A program made the position numbers and the translations under genes. Shown here one piece after another: positions 1 to 7,739 of a stretch of DNA of 64,000 nucleotides (positions within the stretch are counted from its first letter, which is position 1; every line of letters begins with the position of its first letter). This stretch comes from an uncultured Clostridia bacterium (lineage in GTDB: Bacteria > Bacillota_A > Clostridia > TANB77 > CAG-508): contig CAKOYL010000001.1 in NCBI GenBank assembly GCA_934130705.1, forward strand, positions 55,724 through 119,723, written 5' to 3'. Under the pieces are notes generated by a model. That model ran no database searches, had not been told where the DNA came from, and worked only from the letters and a program-made list of their open reading frames with translations.

Positions 1-36
1 ATTTGAAATATTCCAAATTGTTCTATTTTTTTGTAG

Positions 37-195
37 TTATTTAAATACACTACGTCGATATCCTTTACAGATATCATTATACCTTTCGCATTTATGTCTG
101 CAACTCAAACAAAAATATCCTGGTACTTCGTGAAGTTCTCTTCCTGAAAATAATTTGCCTTTTTTTACTTTTTTTCTCTTCCGCTGCTCCACCAT
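37..195 (-). CDS. Small tetra-cysteine protein of unknown function
   Basis: A 52-residue basic protein. The ATG at 195 is chosen because an AGGAGG lies 10 nt upstream (206-211). A lysine/arginine-rich N-terminus is followed by four cysteines at residues 29, 32, 36 and 43 (C-x2-C-x3-C-x6-C), a spacing compatible with zinc or iron-sulfur binding. I do not recognise the family. It stands alone behind a consensus sigma-A promoter at 262-290, downstream of the ABC importer genes. Function unknown; that it is a gene is supported by start signals and cysteine pattern only. Confidence 0.6.
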   Translation of the reverse strand: MVEQRKRKKVKKGKLFSGRELHEVPGYFCLSCRHKCERYNDICKGYRRSVFK

Positions 196-261
196 ATTTT
201 CTTTTCCTCCTGAAATATTCTTGAGTTTATACCAAATGTCCATTTAGACTTTTGTTCTTTT

Positions 262-290
262 ATTTTAGCATTTTATTTTCAAATTGTCAA
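262..290 (-). promoter_or_regulatory. Sigma-A promoter for the tetra-cysteine gene
   Basis: On the minus strand TTGACA (290-285) and TAAAAT (267-262) are separated by exactly 17 nt. It lies in the 103-nt gap between the importer binding-protein gene and the small gene and reads toward the latter. Confidence 0.65.
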
Positions 291-298
291 TTACTACT

Positions 299-1315
299 TT
301 ATTTACAAGCATTATATGCATAATTATTATTAACAATCTTATCATAAGGAGCCTTCTGTTTTAATTCTCCTGCCTCACTTATAACATCTTGTAATTTATT
401 AAAGCTTTCTTCTTTCAATACCGGTGTTTCATTCCATGCATCTATATCTTTATAACTTTGTATTGCTGTTGTAAGTAAGTCTAAATCTGTATCTGGGAAA
501 AAGCTTTGAATTGCTTCTGCAATTTCTTTAGCAGTATGCTCTTTTACCCATTTTTGGCCTTTATAAATTGCATTTGTAAATTTTTGTATCATTTTTTCAT
601 TATTTTGTATATAGCTTTTTTTAGCAAAATATGCTGTATATGGTATTTCTCCTGCTTCTTTTCCTACTGAAGCAACAATATAACCTTTTCCTAATTTTTG
701 AATATTTGAAGCTGTTGGTTCAAATAAAGTTACATAGTCTGCGGTTCCAGATGTAAAAGCACTTGCCATTAAATCAAATTTTATACTATCATCCAATCTT
801 AAATCTGTTTTTGGATTTAAGCCTTTTTGTTTTATAACATACTCTAATGTCATATAAGGCACTCCGCCTTTTCTTCCTGGTATTACCGTTTTTCCTTTTA
901 AATCGCTCCAATTAAAATTATCATTTTTCTCTTTTGATACTAAAAATGAACCATCTCTTTTTGTTAACTGTGCAAATACTTGAGTATAATCTTCTTTTCC
1001 TTCGTTGTAGACATATATTGATGCTTCCGGTCCTGCAAATCCTATTTGAGATTCACCTGATAATACAGAAGTCATTACTGCATCTGCTCCTTGACCTGTT
1101 GTTAATTCTATTTCTATTCCATCATCTTTAAAATAACCATTATTGATTGCTACATATTGTGGTGCATAGAAAACAGAACGTGTTACTTCACTCATTTTTA
1201 TTTTTTGTATTCCATCTTGCGCAACATTATTATTCGATTTTTTTACTATTATGGTTCCTATTGCAATAGCAACAAATATTATAATTATTAAAATAATAAT
1301 TGCTTTCTTCTTCAA
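299..1315 (-). CDS. ABC importer substrate-binding protein (NMT1/SsuA-like)
   Basis: About 338 residues. A hydrophobic N-terminal segment (roughly residues 5-24) has no lipobox cysteine, so the protein is probably membrane-tethered rather than a lipoprotein. The body matches the NMT1/THI5-like periplasmic-binding fold: an early YVAINNGYFKDDGIEIEL element, LSGESQIGFAGPEA, then a typical C-terminal helical part. The family binds sulfonates, taurine, nitrate/bicarbonate or thiamine pyrimidine precursors; the substrate cannot be read from sequence. The likely start is a TTG at 1315, 8 nt after AGGAGG; another in-frame TTG at 1321 is too close to it. Third gene of an ATPase-permease-binding protein operon. 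Confidence 0.85.
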   Translation of the reverse strand: MKKKAIIILIIIIFVAIAIGTIIVKKSNNNVAQDGIQKIKMSEVTRSVFYAPQYVAINNGYFKDDGIEIELTTGQGADAVMTSVLSGESQIGFAGPEASIYVYNEGKEDYTQVFAQLTKRDGSFLVSKEKNDNFNWSDLKGKTVIPGRKGGVPYMTLEYVIKQKGLNPKTDLRLDDSIKFDLMASAFTSGTADYVTLFEPTASNIQKLGKGYIVASVGKEAGEIPYTAYFAKKSYIQNNEKMIQKFTNAIYKGQKWVKEHTAKEIAEAIQSFFPDTDLDLLTTAIQSYKDIDAWNETPVLKEESFNKLQDVISEAGELKQKAPYDKIVNNNYAYNACK

Positions 1316-1356
1316 TTTCAAATCCTCCTATTAAATTTTCTAAAATCTTTCAATTT

Positions 1357-2157
1357 TTAAATTCTTTTTCGGATAAATTTTTCGATTAACAAAACTGCTC
1401 CATACATTATTCCAGCCAATATTCCCAATACTATTACACTTGTCATTACTAAGTCTAATTTAAAAACTTGCCCTCCATATACAATTAAATAACCAAGCCC
1501 TGCTTTTGACACTAAAAACTCCCCTGATATTACTCCTACTAAAGATAATCCTATATTTACTTTTAGTGAATTTATAAATGTTCCTATATTTGATGGCATT
1601 ACTATTTTGGTAAGTAATTGTAATTTTGTACATTGAAACGTTTTAGCCATTTTTATTATTTCTTTATCTGTTTTTAAAAATCCATTTAATATTTCTAGAA
1701 TTGTTACTATTAATGATATTGCTATAGCCATAACTATTATTGCTGGTGTTCCTGAACCTACCCAGATTATTATAATTGGTCCAAGAGCAACCTTAGGCAA
1801 ACTATTTAAAACAACTAAAAACGGCTCAGATACTTTTGCAAGAAATTTTGACCACCATAATATTATTGCTATAATAAGCCCCATCATTGTTCCTAGTCCA
1901 AAACCTACAATAGTTTCATATGCTGTAACTTTTATGTGCGTAAGTAAATTATTTGAAGATAAATTCATAAAGGTTTTCAATATTCTACTTGGCTGACTTG
2001 TTATAAAACTATCAATTATTTTATTATTAGCTAAAGCTTCCCAAATAGCTAAAAATCCTACTAAAACTATAATTTGAGTAAATAGTACTAATACTTTATT
2101 TTTCTTTATATTTTTTAAATATTTTTTTCGTTCAGGTGATAAGTTATTTATTTTCAT
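1357..2157 (-). CDS. ABC transporter permease (SsuC/TauC type)
   Basis: 266 residues with about six hydrophobic segments and the inner-membrane permease signature in the central loop (around residues 165-190, EILNGFLKTDKEIIKMAKTF, followed by the proline-containing EAA-type loop IVMPSNIGTF). It belongs to the BPD_transp_1 family and forms the membrane channel of the importer. Its start overlaps the end of the ATPase gene by 14 nt, suggesting translational coupling, and a 41-nt gap separates it from the binding-protein gene. Length and layout match nitrate/sulfonate/taurine systems. Confidence 0.88.
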   Translation of the reverse strand: MKINNLSPERKKYLKNIKKNKVLVLFTQIIVLVGFLAIWEALANNKIIDSFITSQPSRILKTFMNLSSNNLLTHIKVTAYETIVGFGLGTMMGLIIAIILWWSKFLAKVSEPFLVVLNSLPKVALGPIIIIWVGSGTPAIIVMAIAISLIVTILEILNGFLKTDKEIIKMAKTFQCTKLQLLTKIVMPSNIGTFINSLKVNIGLSLVGVISGEFLVSKAGLGYLIVYGGQVFKLDLVMTSVIVLGILAGIMYGAVLLIEKFIRKRI

Positions 2158-2917
2158 TAACTCCCAGCTCCTTCCATAAAATATCGAAGTATTTACTGAA
2201 TTTTGGACTTTGTCTGCAATTTATTGGTGTCCTATTTTCTATTTCGAAATCGATTTTATGAATGTCTTTTATTGTTCCTGGTCTTTTGCTTAATACTAAT
2301 ACTCTATCTGACATACTTATTGCTTCAGATATATCATGTGTTACGATAATAGCTGTTATTTTTTCTTTTCTTAATATTGAGTATATATCATTTGTCACCA
2401 TTATTCTTGTTTGATAATCTAGGGCCGAAAATGCTTCATCTAATAATAATATTTTTGGTTTTACTGCAAGTGTTCTAATTAATGCTACTCTTTGCCTCAT
2501 TCCTCCTGAAAGTTCAGATGGGTATTTATCTTTAAATTCATATAGATGATATTTTTTTAGTAATTCTTCTACATATTCAATATTTTCTTTTCTTTTTATT
2601 CCTTTAATTTCTAATCCAAACAATGTATTGCTTAGTATATTTCTCCATTCTAATAAACAATCTCTTTGAAGCATATATCCTATTTCAGATGATATGCCAT
2701 CTACTTTTTTATTTTCTATGTAGACTTCTCCTTCTGACTTTTTTTCTAATCCTGCAATAATTGAAAGTAATGTTGATTTACCGCATCCACTTGGTCCTAT
2801 AATACTAACAAATTCACCTTCTTTTACTCTAAAGTTTACATTTTTTAAAGCTTGAACTTCCCCTTCTTTATTTTGATACTTTTTTCCTATATTTTTTACT
2901 TCTAATATTTCATTCAT
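2144..2917 (-). CDS. ABC transporter ATP-binding protein (SsuB/TauB type)
   Basis: 257 residues. Walker A GPSGCGKS near residue 42, Q-loop in YMLQRD, ABC signature LSGGMRQR near residue 138, Walker B ILLLDEAFSALD and the switch histidine in VTHD are all present, so the ATPase should be active. It energises uptake through the permease encoded just downstream. First gene of the operon, preceded by AGGAGG and ATG. I looked for a riboswitch in the short leader (2918-2995) and saw none. Confidence 0.92.
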   Translation of the reverse strand: MNEILEVKNIGKKYQNKEGEVQALKNVNFRVKEGEFVSIIGPSGCGKSTLLSIIAGLEKKSEGEVYIENKKVDGISSEIGYMLQRDCLLEWRNILSNTLFGLEIKGIKRKENIEYVEELLKKYHLYEFKDKYPSELSGGMRQRVALIRTLAVKPKILLLDEAFSALDYQTRIMVTNDIYSILRKEKITAIIVTHDISEAISMSDRVLVLSKRPGTIKDIHKIDFEIENRTPINCRQSPKFSKYFDILWKELGVNENK

Positions 2918-2994
2918 GAGTTGCCTCCTTTTTATTTATCCTAATATATTTTATGTAAAATTCTTTTAATAGTTACTTTTTCTATTTATAAAAT

Positions 2995-3032
2995 AAAAAA
3001 ACGAAGACCTATTTATAGATTTTCGTTTTTTA
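2995..3032 (-). terminator. Intrinsic terminator of the 3.0-4.2 kb gene
   Basis: AAAAACGAA pairs with TTCGTTTTT around a short loop, with flanking A and T runs. On the minus strand it overlaps the stop codon of the upstream gene and ends in a T-run, separating it from the importer operon. Confidence 0.6.
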
Positions 3033-4223
3033 TCTTTCTTCTTCACTGTCTTTTTCAAAAATTTTCTCGCTCAAGTCATTTTTTATTGAATATATATATT
3101 TTTTTCTTTGCTCTTCTGTCAAAATTTGCAAATCTTTTATTATTCCGCTGTTTACCAGTTGATTGTACACTTTCAATTTTTCTTTATCTTCCAATAACTC
3201 CTTTGTATTGCTTATAAATATATCTGCTTGTGCTTTTGGTAAACTTCTCAATTTTACTAGGAAATCTTTTAAATGCATATTATTGCTTCTACCCTTAATT
3301 TGTAAATTTATATTAATTATATCTTCATCGTTTAATTTTTGCCTTGAATATATCTGAATTGATCCAATAAAATTTTTTTCTTCCTCTTGTGTAATTTGAG
3401 TCATATTTTTAGATTGTGGTATTACAAATTCTCCTATTTCATTATAAGTATTTGCTACATTTTTTGCTATCTCATCTAATATTTGCATTTTAAGTTTAGA
3501 TTTATCTACTTTATTTTCTTCATTTTTATCATTTTTCATCTTTTCGTACTCATTATATACTTTTGTTTGTAAATCCTCTTCTAACATTTTTTCTACTGGT
3601 AAATATCTCCCTAAAGTATTAATTTTCGTACCACCAAATTTTCTATAATTAGCTGCCATTTTTTTTGCAATTATTGCTTCTTCTAATTTATTTAACCTTT
3701 CATTTTTTTGTACTATATTTATAGACTCTAATTTATTTATCAAATCTAATTCAGTTAAGTCAGCACATATTTTATATAATTCTTTTAGTTCTTCTTCTAT
3801 TTGTCTTTGCTTAATTTTCTCACTATCTATATTATTTATTAGCTCAATTTTTTCTTTTCTATTGACATCACCATTTTCAATAATGTTTTCTATTATTTGA
3901 TCAGGTACATTTATTTCACTGTCAGCAACAGCTTTAGGTATTACTGTATCAGGTATTTCATCTATTTTTGATATATCAGTTGCAGCTTGTTCGAATATTT
4001 TGTTTGGAATCTCTTTTTTATCTAGAATACCTTTTAATATTTCTGGTGCTTGATTAGGATTTCTTCGTACATATTCAATAACTTCCCTTGCTGCACTTTG
4101 TTCTGCATCTTTTACTTTTTCGTCTTCTAAATTTTCTTTATATTTTTCTTCTATCTTATTTACTACTTTGGCTGAAAAGTCTTCATGTCTAAATAATTTT
4201 CTAATATTTTCTATTATCTTCAT
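3030..4223 (-). CDS. Helical charged protein of unknown function
   Basis: 397 residues, rich in Lys, Glu, Ile and Asn, with no signal peptide or membrane segment. Predicted almost entirely helical. Residues 55-125 contain short helix-turn-helix units with proline-led turns (PDTVIPKAV, PDQIIENII) that resemble an alpha-solenoid. I do not recognise a family. It is preceded by a good AGGAG and ATG and followed by its own terminator, so it is probably monocistronic. Cytoplasmic scaffold or binding role is conceivable but not shown. Confidence 0.7.
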   Translation of the reverse strand: MKIIENIRKLFRHEDFSAKVVNKIEEKYKENLEDEKVKDAEQSAAREVIEYVRRNPNQAPEILKGILDKKEIPNKIFEQAATDISKIDEIPDTVIPKAVADSEINVPDQIIENIIENGDVNRKEKIELINNIDSEKIKQRQIEEELKELYKICADLTELDLINKLESINIVQKNERLNKLEEAIIAKKMAANYRKFGGTKINTLGRYLPVEKMLEEDLQTKVYNEYEKMKNDKNEENKVDKSKLKMQILDEIAKNVANTYNEIGEFVIPQSKNMTQITQEEEKNFIGSIQIYSRQKLNDEDIININLQIKGRSNNMHLKDFLVKLRSLPKAQADIFISNTKELLEDKEKLKVYNQLVNSGIIKDLQILTEEQRKKYIYSIKNDLSEKIFEKDSEEER

Positions 4224-4770
4224 TATGTTTCTCCTTTTCTTCCAATATTTATACTATATTTTATATAAAAAGTCAATTACCTTTTTTACCTGTTTTTTGG
4301 CTCTGGTAGTCTTTATTACTTAAATAATTTGTATTTCTATATCTTCATCATTGTCCAAATTAATTTGTATTATTTGTCCATTTTCCTTTTAATATCTATT
4401 TCCCTTAATACAGTGCGATTCAACTGATAAATTTGTAATCGGATTATTTTATGTATTTTCGAGGGGGTATATTTTCGATTTTTCTTTATTTTTTATTATA
4501 TTAATTAGCTCATGCACTTTTAATCTTGCAATAATTTATATTTTTTAATAAATTAACCTTTACATTTAATTGTAATCAATTATTCTTTGTTATCACACCC
4601 CTTATATCTATTAATATTATACAATTCTATAAATCAATCCTCATAAGTGTTAAACATATAAAAAGCATATAATACTTAAATACTATATGCCTTATATTTT
4701 TTATTTTTACTTAATCTTTATTCTAATTTGCATTAATCTTGAATAGTAGTTATATTGAACATTTTATTTG
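4224..4770. other. AT-rich intergenic stretch, mostly featureless
   Basis: About 550 nt without a convincing gene. On the minus strand near 4320-4395 a ~20-codon open stretch reads like a gene end but has no start and is closed upstream by a stop, so it may be a decayed remnant. The part next to 4771 carries the terminator of the disrupted small gene. Confidence 0.4.
4664..4700 (-). terminator. Probable terminator after the disrupted 4.8-5.2 kb gene
   Basis: GCATATA and TATATGC flank a short loop, with a TTTTTAT tract following on the minus strand. Confidence 0.45.
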
Positions 4771-5190
4771 TTACTCTAAAATTTCTACTAATGTAAAACA
4801 TTTATTATCTTTTGATATTTCATCTTCTAATAAAATGTAATTGCCTAAAGCCTGTATATCTATATTAATGCTGTCATCTAAAGTATAATCTATAGCATCT
4901 CTATTAATCTTTTGCACAACATTTGTACATTGTTGTGCAATATTTCCTACTTTCTCAATTCCACTACTTGCCCTATCTCAAAATATAGTAGTAATTAATT
5001 CTTTTACTATCACTTTATTTTCTTCATTATTTTTACTATTTATATAAGAATACACTGCTTTATATTCTCCATCTTTTAGATAATTCACTGCTTTATTTAA
5101 TTGTATTTTAGGAATCACAACCATTACTATTCCCATTACAATTAATACAATTAATATAATTAATAAAATTATTCCTTTTTTACCTTTCAT
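4771..5190 (-). pseudogene. Membrane-anchored small protein interrupted by in-frame TGA
   Basis: Translation from the ATG at 5190 gives a membrane helix (residues ~5-26) and a short helical unit with a YLKDGEYKAVYSYI motif, like the repeat units of its upstream neighbours, then meets TGA at 4978-4980 (codon 71). The same frame stays open for another 68 codons with coding-like content (SSGIEKVGNIAQQC, LEDEISKDNKCFTLVE) and ends at TAA 4771. An intact version would be about 139 residues. TGA is a normal stop in neighbouring genes, so recoding is unlikely; a point nonsense mutation or sequence error fits best. Last of a three-gene set. Confidence 0.55.
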
Positions 5191-5236
5191 AGCTTTCTAC
5201 TTTTTTATACACTTTTACGAATTTTTACAACTTCTT

Positions 5237-5899
5237 TTACCATTTCGTAAAACCAAAATCATAAGACAATGTTGTTTCTTCATTTTCATTTATCTGAATA
5301 TTATTATAATATTTTATGCTTCTTATAAAAGTTTTATTGTTTATAGTTTGTATAGTAAGCCATTCCTTTTGTGATATTACAGAATCTAATGCATTATATT
5401 CAGGATAATTTCCATTTGCATTATTTGAAACGATAAATACTGCATAATTTCCACAAGGTATTTTATCTATTTTATAGTTTCCATTTCCATCTACTGTTGA
5501 AATCCAAATACCATTAGTTCCTTGTGTTGCATTTGTGTCAATTAAACTATCTGATGGTTCATGTATTTCTAAATTTATTGCAAATATTTTTGCTCCTGTA
5601 TCTCCTCTATTACCTACAAAATTGTTATATTTCCAACTTATAAGCCCTATCATCGTACCAGTATGTTCTTTACCATAACATATTTTTGCTTCTTTTAATT
5701 TATTTTTACTATCTTTGTAATCATCTAAATTATTAAATATATTTAATGCACTTTCATATTTTTTATTCTTTAAAAGTCCACTAGCCAATTTATATCTAAA
5801 TGATTTTGTCTGAATTATACAAACGATAAATATTATAACAGCAACTATTATGCTTCCTATTATAATTAAATTTTTATTATTTCTTTTATTTTCTTTCAT
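5237..5899 (-). CDS. Membrane-anchored protein with helical repeat and beta-rich domain
   Basis: 220 residues. The ATG at 5899 is preferred because GGGGAGAG lies just upstream; an in-frame ATG at 5914 would place that site inside the gene. One N-terminal membrane helix (about residues 10-30) is followed by a tetratricopeptide-like unit with the recurring YESALNIFNNLDDYKDS pattern, common in Firmicute membrane proteins, then a beta-rich domain with NGNYKIDKIPCGNYAVFIV that resembles a carboxypeptidase-regulatory/Cna-B-like fold. Probably displayed outside the cell. It starts 17 nt downstream of the next gene and is presumably co-transcribed with it. Function unknown. Confidence 0.65.
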   Translation of the reverse strand: MKENKRNNKNLIIIGSIIVAVIIFIVCIIQTKSFRYKLASGLLKNKKYESALNIFNNLDDYKDSKNKLKEAKICYGKEHTGTMIGLISWKYNNFVGNRGDTGAKIFAINLEIHEPSDSLIDTNATQGTNGIWISTVDGNGNYKIDKIPCGNYAVFIVSNNANGNYPEYNALDSVISQKEWLTIQTINNKTFIRSIKYYNNIQINENEETTLSYDFGFTKW

Positions 5900-5915
5900 T
5901 TTTTCTCTCCCCATA

Positions 5916-6947
5916 TTATTTTATATAATCTATATATTTTTCAGGTATATCTAAACTTGTTCCATCCATATATATAATTCTTACACTTTCTAGTTTTACA
6001 CTTTTTATACTATAATTGTACCAAGCATTTTCCCAATAATATTCTGTCCCTTTTGTTCCTTGTCCTTTACTATACGGTCCTTCATCTTGAGCATTAAATC
6101 TTGTATAATGCCTTATTGTACAAGTAACTGTATCATTTACAGAGTTATATGGTTTTACTGTAAAATATGCATATTTTATAACTTTATCTGATAAGTTCTT
6201 CCAATTAATATATAAATCTACCCCTCCTGCTGAATTTGGAGTACTTGCCCATATTTTTGTTACTTTAATAGCTGATTTTATTTGTTCTATTTCTTGTTTT
6301 TCTTTTTCAGTATCTTCTTGAGATTGTTTTAATCGTTGCACTTCTGATAACAAATCTAAAAACTCTTTATCTTCACAGTAAAAATTTTTTACTTCTTCCA
6401 TTATTTTTTTAGCATTAGAATAATTATTTTCTTGCTTAAATTGATTTACTTGTTCTAAAACAGTCTGCTTTAATTTATTTTTGGTTTCTGTTATCTTTTC
6501 TGTTAAATCATCATAATTATTATCATTCAATTCTATATATATTGGTAATGCTTCTTTATAATTTTTTTGTTCAAAGTATTGTTCTGCTTGTTCATATTTT
6601 TCTTTTTCTTTTTTTATTTCTTCTAATTTACTATTACAATCTTTATATTCCTCAAATTTACTTATGTATTCCTTTAATTCCTCATAAGTAATTATATTAT
6701 TTTTATATTTATTTATATATTCATCTGATTTTTCAGAAAACATCTTATCTACATAGTTGTTAAATTTAATATTATTCTTATTAAGACTATAAACTTGTTT
6801 TGCAATACAATTATTACTTTCATATAGAAATTTAAAAATTATAGATTGTAAATTATAGATAACAATTCCTGTTATTATTAAAATACTAACTATACTTAAT
6901 AAAACTATATACTTTTTACTCTTTTTTTCTTTTTTTAACCTTCTCAT
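5916..6947 (-). CDS. Membrane-anchored TPR-like protein of unknown function
   Basis: 343 residues from the ATG at 6947, chosen because a GGGGGA lies directly upstream. Layout: short basic N-terminus, one membrane helix (about residues 12-31), a long helical region with TPR-like units (YFEQKNYKEALPIYIEL, FKQENNYSNAKKIMEEV) and a coiled coil around residues 210-235, then a C-terminal beta domain of ~115 residues (WASTPNSAGGVDLYINWKN, ending YMDGTSLDIPEKYID) of a type I have seen as the tail of many Clostridia membrane proteins, but cannot name with certainty. First gene of a three-gene operon; divergent from the ribbon-helix-helix gene. Confidence 0.65.
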   Translation of the reverse strand: MRRLKKEKKSKKYIVLLSIVSILIITGIVIYNLQSIIFKFLYESNNCIAKQVYSLNKNNIKFNNYVDKMFSEKSDEYINKYKNNIITYEELKEYISKFEEYKDCNSKLEEIKKEKEKYEQAEQYFEQKNYKEALPIYIELNDNNYDDLTEKITETKNKLKQTVLEQVNQFKQENNYSNAKKIMEEVKNFYCEDKEFLDLLSEVQRLKQSQEDTEKEKQEIEQIKSAIKVTKIWASTPNSAGGVDLYINWKNLSDKVIKYAYFTVKPYNSVNDTVTCTIRHYTRFNAQDEGPYSKGQGTKGTEYYWENAWYNYSIKSVKLESVRIIYMDGTSLDIPEKYIDYIK

Positions 6948-7062
6948 ATTTTTTCCCCCTTTTTCACTATATCTACAATATATCACAAAATTTCCATTTT
7001 GTACACATATTTGTACACTTATTTTTAATTTTTTTTTGGTTACAATAATTATGGTGATAAAA

Positions 7063-7239
7063 ATGAAAAAATTAAAAATTGAGAAAACAAAAAAAAACAA
7101 TGATACAGTAACTAGAACAATAAGAATAAGTGGAGAAACTTTTGATAAAATTAGTGATTTAGCTGAAAAAAATGAATTAAGTTTTAATAGTGTAGTAAAC
7201 CAAATAATTGAGTTTGGATTAAAAAATTTAGAAGAATAA
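7063..7239 (+). CDS. Ribbon-helix-helix DNA-binding protein
   Basis: 58 residues from the ATG at 7063, with GGTGAT just upstream. After a lysine-rich arm, DTVTRTIRISGETFDKISDL gives the beta strand and first helix and NELSFNSVVNQIIEFGLKNL the second helix, the classic Arc/CopG/MetJ pattern of a dimeric repressor or antitoxin. No toxin partner is adjacent on the same strand. It is divergent from the three-gene membrane operon at 4771-6947 and may regulate it; this is inference. Confidence 0.7.
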   Translation: MKKLKIEKTKKNNDTVTRTIRISGETFDKISDLAEKNELSFNSVVNQIIEFGLKNLEE

Positions 7240-7248
7240 TAAAATTTA

Positions 7249-7277
7249 TTGACTTTATCATTAATTCAAAGTATAAT
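7249..7277 (+). promoter_or_regulatory. Strong promoter of the putative antitoxin RNA
   Basis: TTGACT (7249-7254) and TATAAT (7272-7277) are separated by exactly 17 nt and are followed, with no ribosome binding site or long reading frame, by about 85 nt ending at a terminator. Confidence 0.7.
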
Positions 7278-7282
7278 AATAA

Positions 7283-7367
7283 TAGGAAATGGAGAAACCA
7301 CAAACGTGGTTTGCCAGGTTTGTATGTAAAAACACATCGCCCTGTCAAGACAGATGTGTTTTTTTAT
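7283..7367 (+). ncRNA. Putative type I antitoxin RNA (Fst/par RNA II-like)
   Basis: A consensus promoter and an intrinsic terminator delimit a transcript of about 85 nt with no credible coding capacity. Its 5' end (ATAGGAAATGGAGAA) is nearly identical to the 5' end of the oppositely transcribed toxin mRNA (ATAGGAAATGAGAA), and both then carry GTGGTTTGCC. It has an internal hairpin AAACCAC-AAAC-GTGGTTT whose left arm can pair with GTGGTTT in the toxin leader, and its 3' end overlaps the toxin mRNA over the shared terminator, giving full complementarity there. Size and geometry match RNA II of the enterococcal par locus. No homology search was run. Confidence 0.55.
7328..7363. terminator. Bidirectional terminator between toxin and antitoxin transcripts
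   Basis: AAAAACACATC pairs with GATGTGTTTTT, with an inner CTGT/ACAG stem. T-runs on both strands make it work for the plus-strand RNA and for the convergent toxin mRNA. Confidence 0.75.
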
Positions 7368-7370
7368 TGG

Positions 7371-7493
7371 TTATCTACTTTTGCTAATAATTATAACTAG
7401 TGCTATAATCAAGGCAAAAGCTATGATAGTTACTCCAATTAATGAATAATATAAAATAAATATTGTTTTTATTAATAATTGCATTTCTATCAT
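7371..7493 (-). CDS. Small hydrophobic peptide, putative type I toxin (holin-like/Fst-like)
   Basis: A 40-residue peptide beginning MIEMQLL, with about 28 consecutive hydrophobic residues forming one membrane helix and a short basic tail (SKSR). The ATG at 7493 follows an AGGAGGTGAG site. The segment IAFALIIALVIIISK resembles the putative holin-like toxin family; such peptides insert in the membrane and are kept silent by an RNA antitoxin. The ribosome binding site is locked in a leader hairpin (7502-7516) and a convergent RNA meets the gene at a bidirectional terminator, as in Fst RNA I. Assignment rests on architecture, not on strong sequence identity. Confidence 0.6.
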   Translation of the reverse strand: MIEMQLLIKTIFILYYSLIGVTIIAFALIIALVIIISKSR

Positions 7494-7501
7494 AAGCCTC
7501 A

Positions 7502-7560
7502 CCTCCTTTATGGAGGCAAACCACATCTGTTTATTCTCATTTCCTATGCTGAACATTATA
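7502..7560 (-). promoter_or_regulatory. Toxin promoter -10 and leader hairpin hiding the ribosome binding site
   Basis: TATAAT lies at 7560-7555 on the minus strand, so transcription should begin near 7547. In the leader CCTCC pairs with GGAGG (7502-7516, loop ATAAA), which sequesters the Shine-Dalgarno sequence of the 40-residue peptide. Confidence 0.6.
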
Positions 7561-7667
7561 GTACATATTTACATATTTATCTAGTGAACATAATAATTTT
7601 TTTTATTATTTATTACTGAATTTTTATATAAATATATCACAATAAATTTTTCATAAAAAAAAACTCT

Positions 7668-7719
7668 CTTATTCATTGGTTCGTGTTTTAAATATTCAAA
7701 ACACGAACCAATGAATAAG
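7668..7719. repeat. Perfect 22-bp inverted repeat, probable spo0A terminator
   Basis: Arms of 22 nt (7668-7689 and 7698-7719) are perfectly complementary around an 8-nt AAATATTC loop and are flanked by A/T runs. On the minus strand it lies 20 nt after the spo0A stop and is followed by a long T-run, so it should terminate that gene. It is much longer than the other terminators here and shares AACCAATGAAT with the palindrome at 10592-10696, hinting at a repeat-family origin. Confidence 0.7.
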
Positions 7720-7739
7720 AAAAGTTTTATTTACTCAAA

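Noticed and set aside
2918..2994. Thiamine or other riboswitch before the NMT1-like importer
   Set aside because: The leader is under 80 nt and lacks the conserved TPP (THI box) core.
4978..4980. Selenocysteine or TGA=Trp/Gly recoding
   Set aside because: TGA is used as a normal stop by real genes here (10675, lspA) and no SECIS-like hairpin is seen after it; a TAA also interrupts another gene, so simple lesions are more likely.
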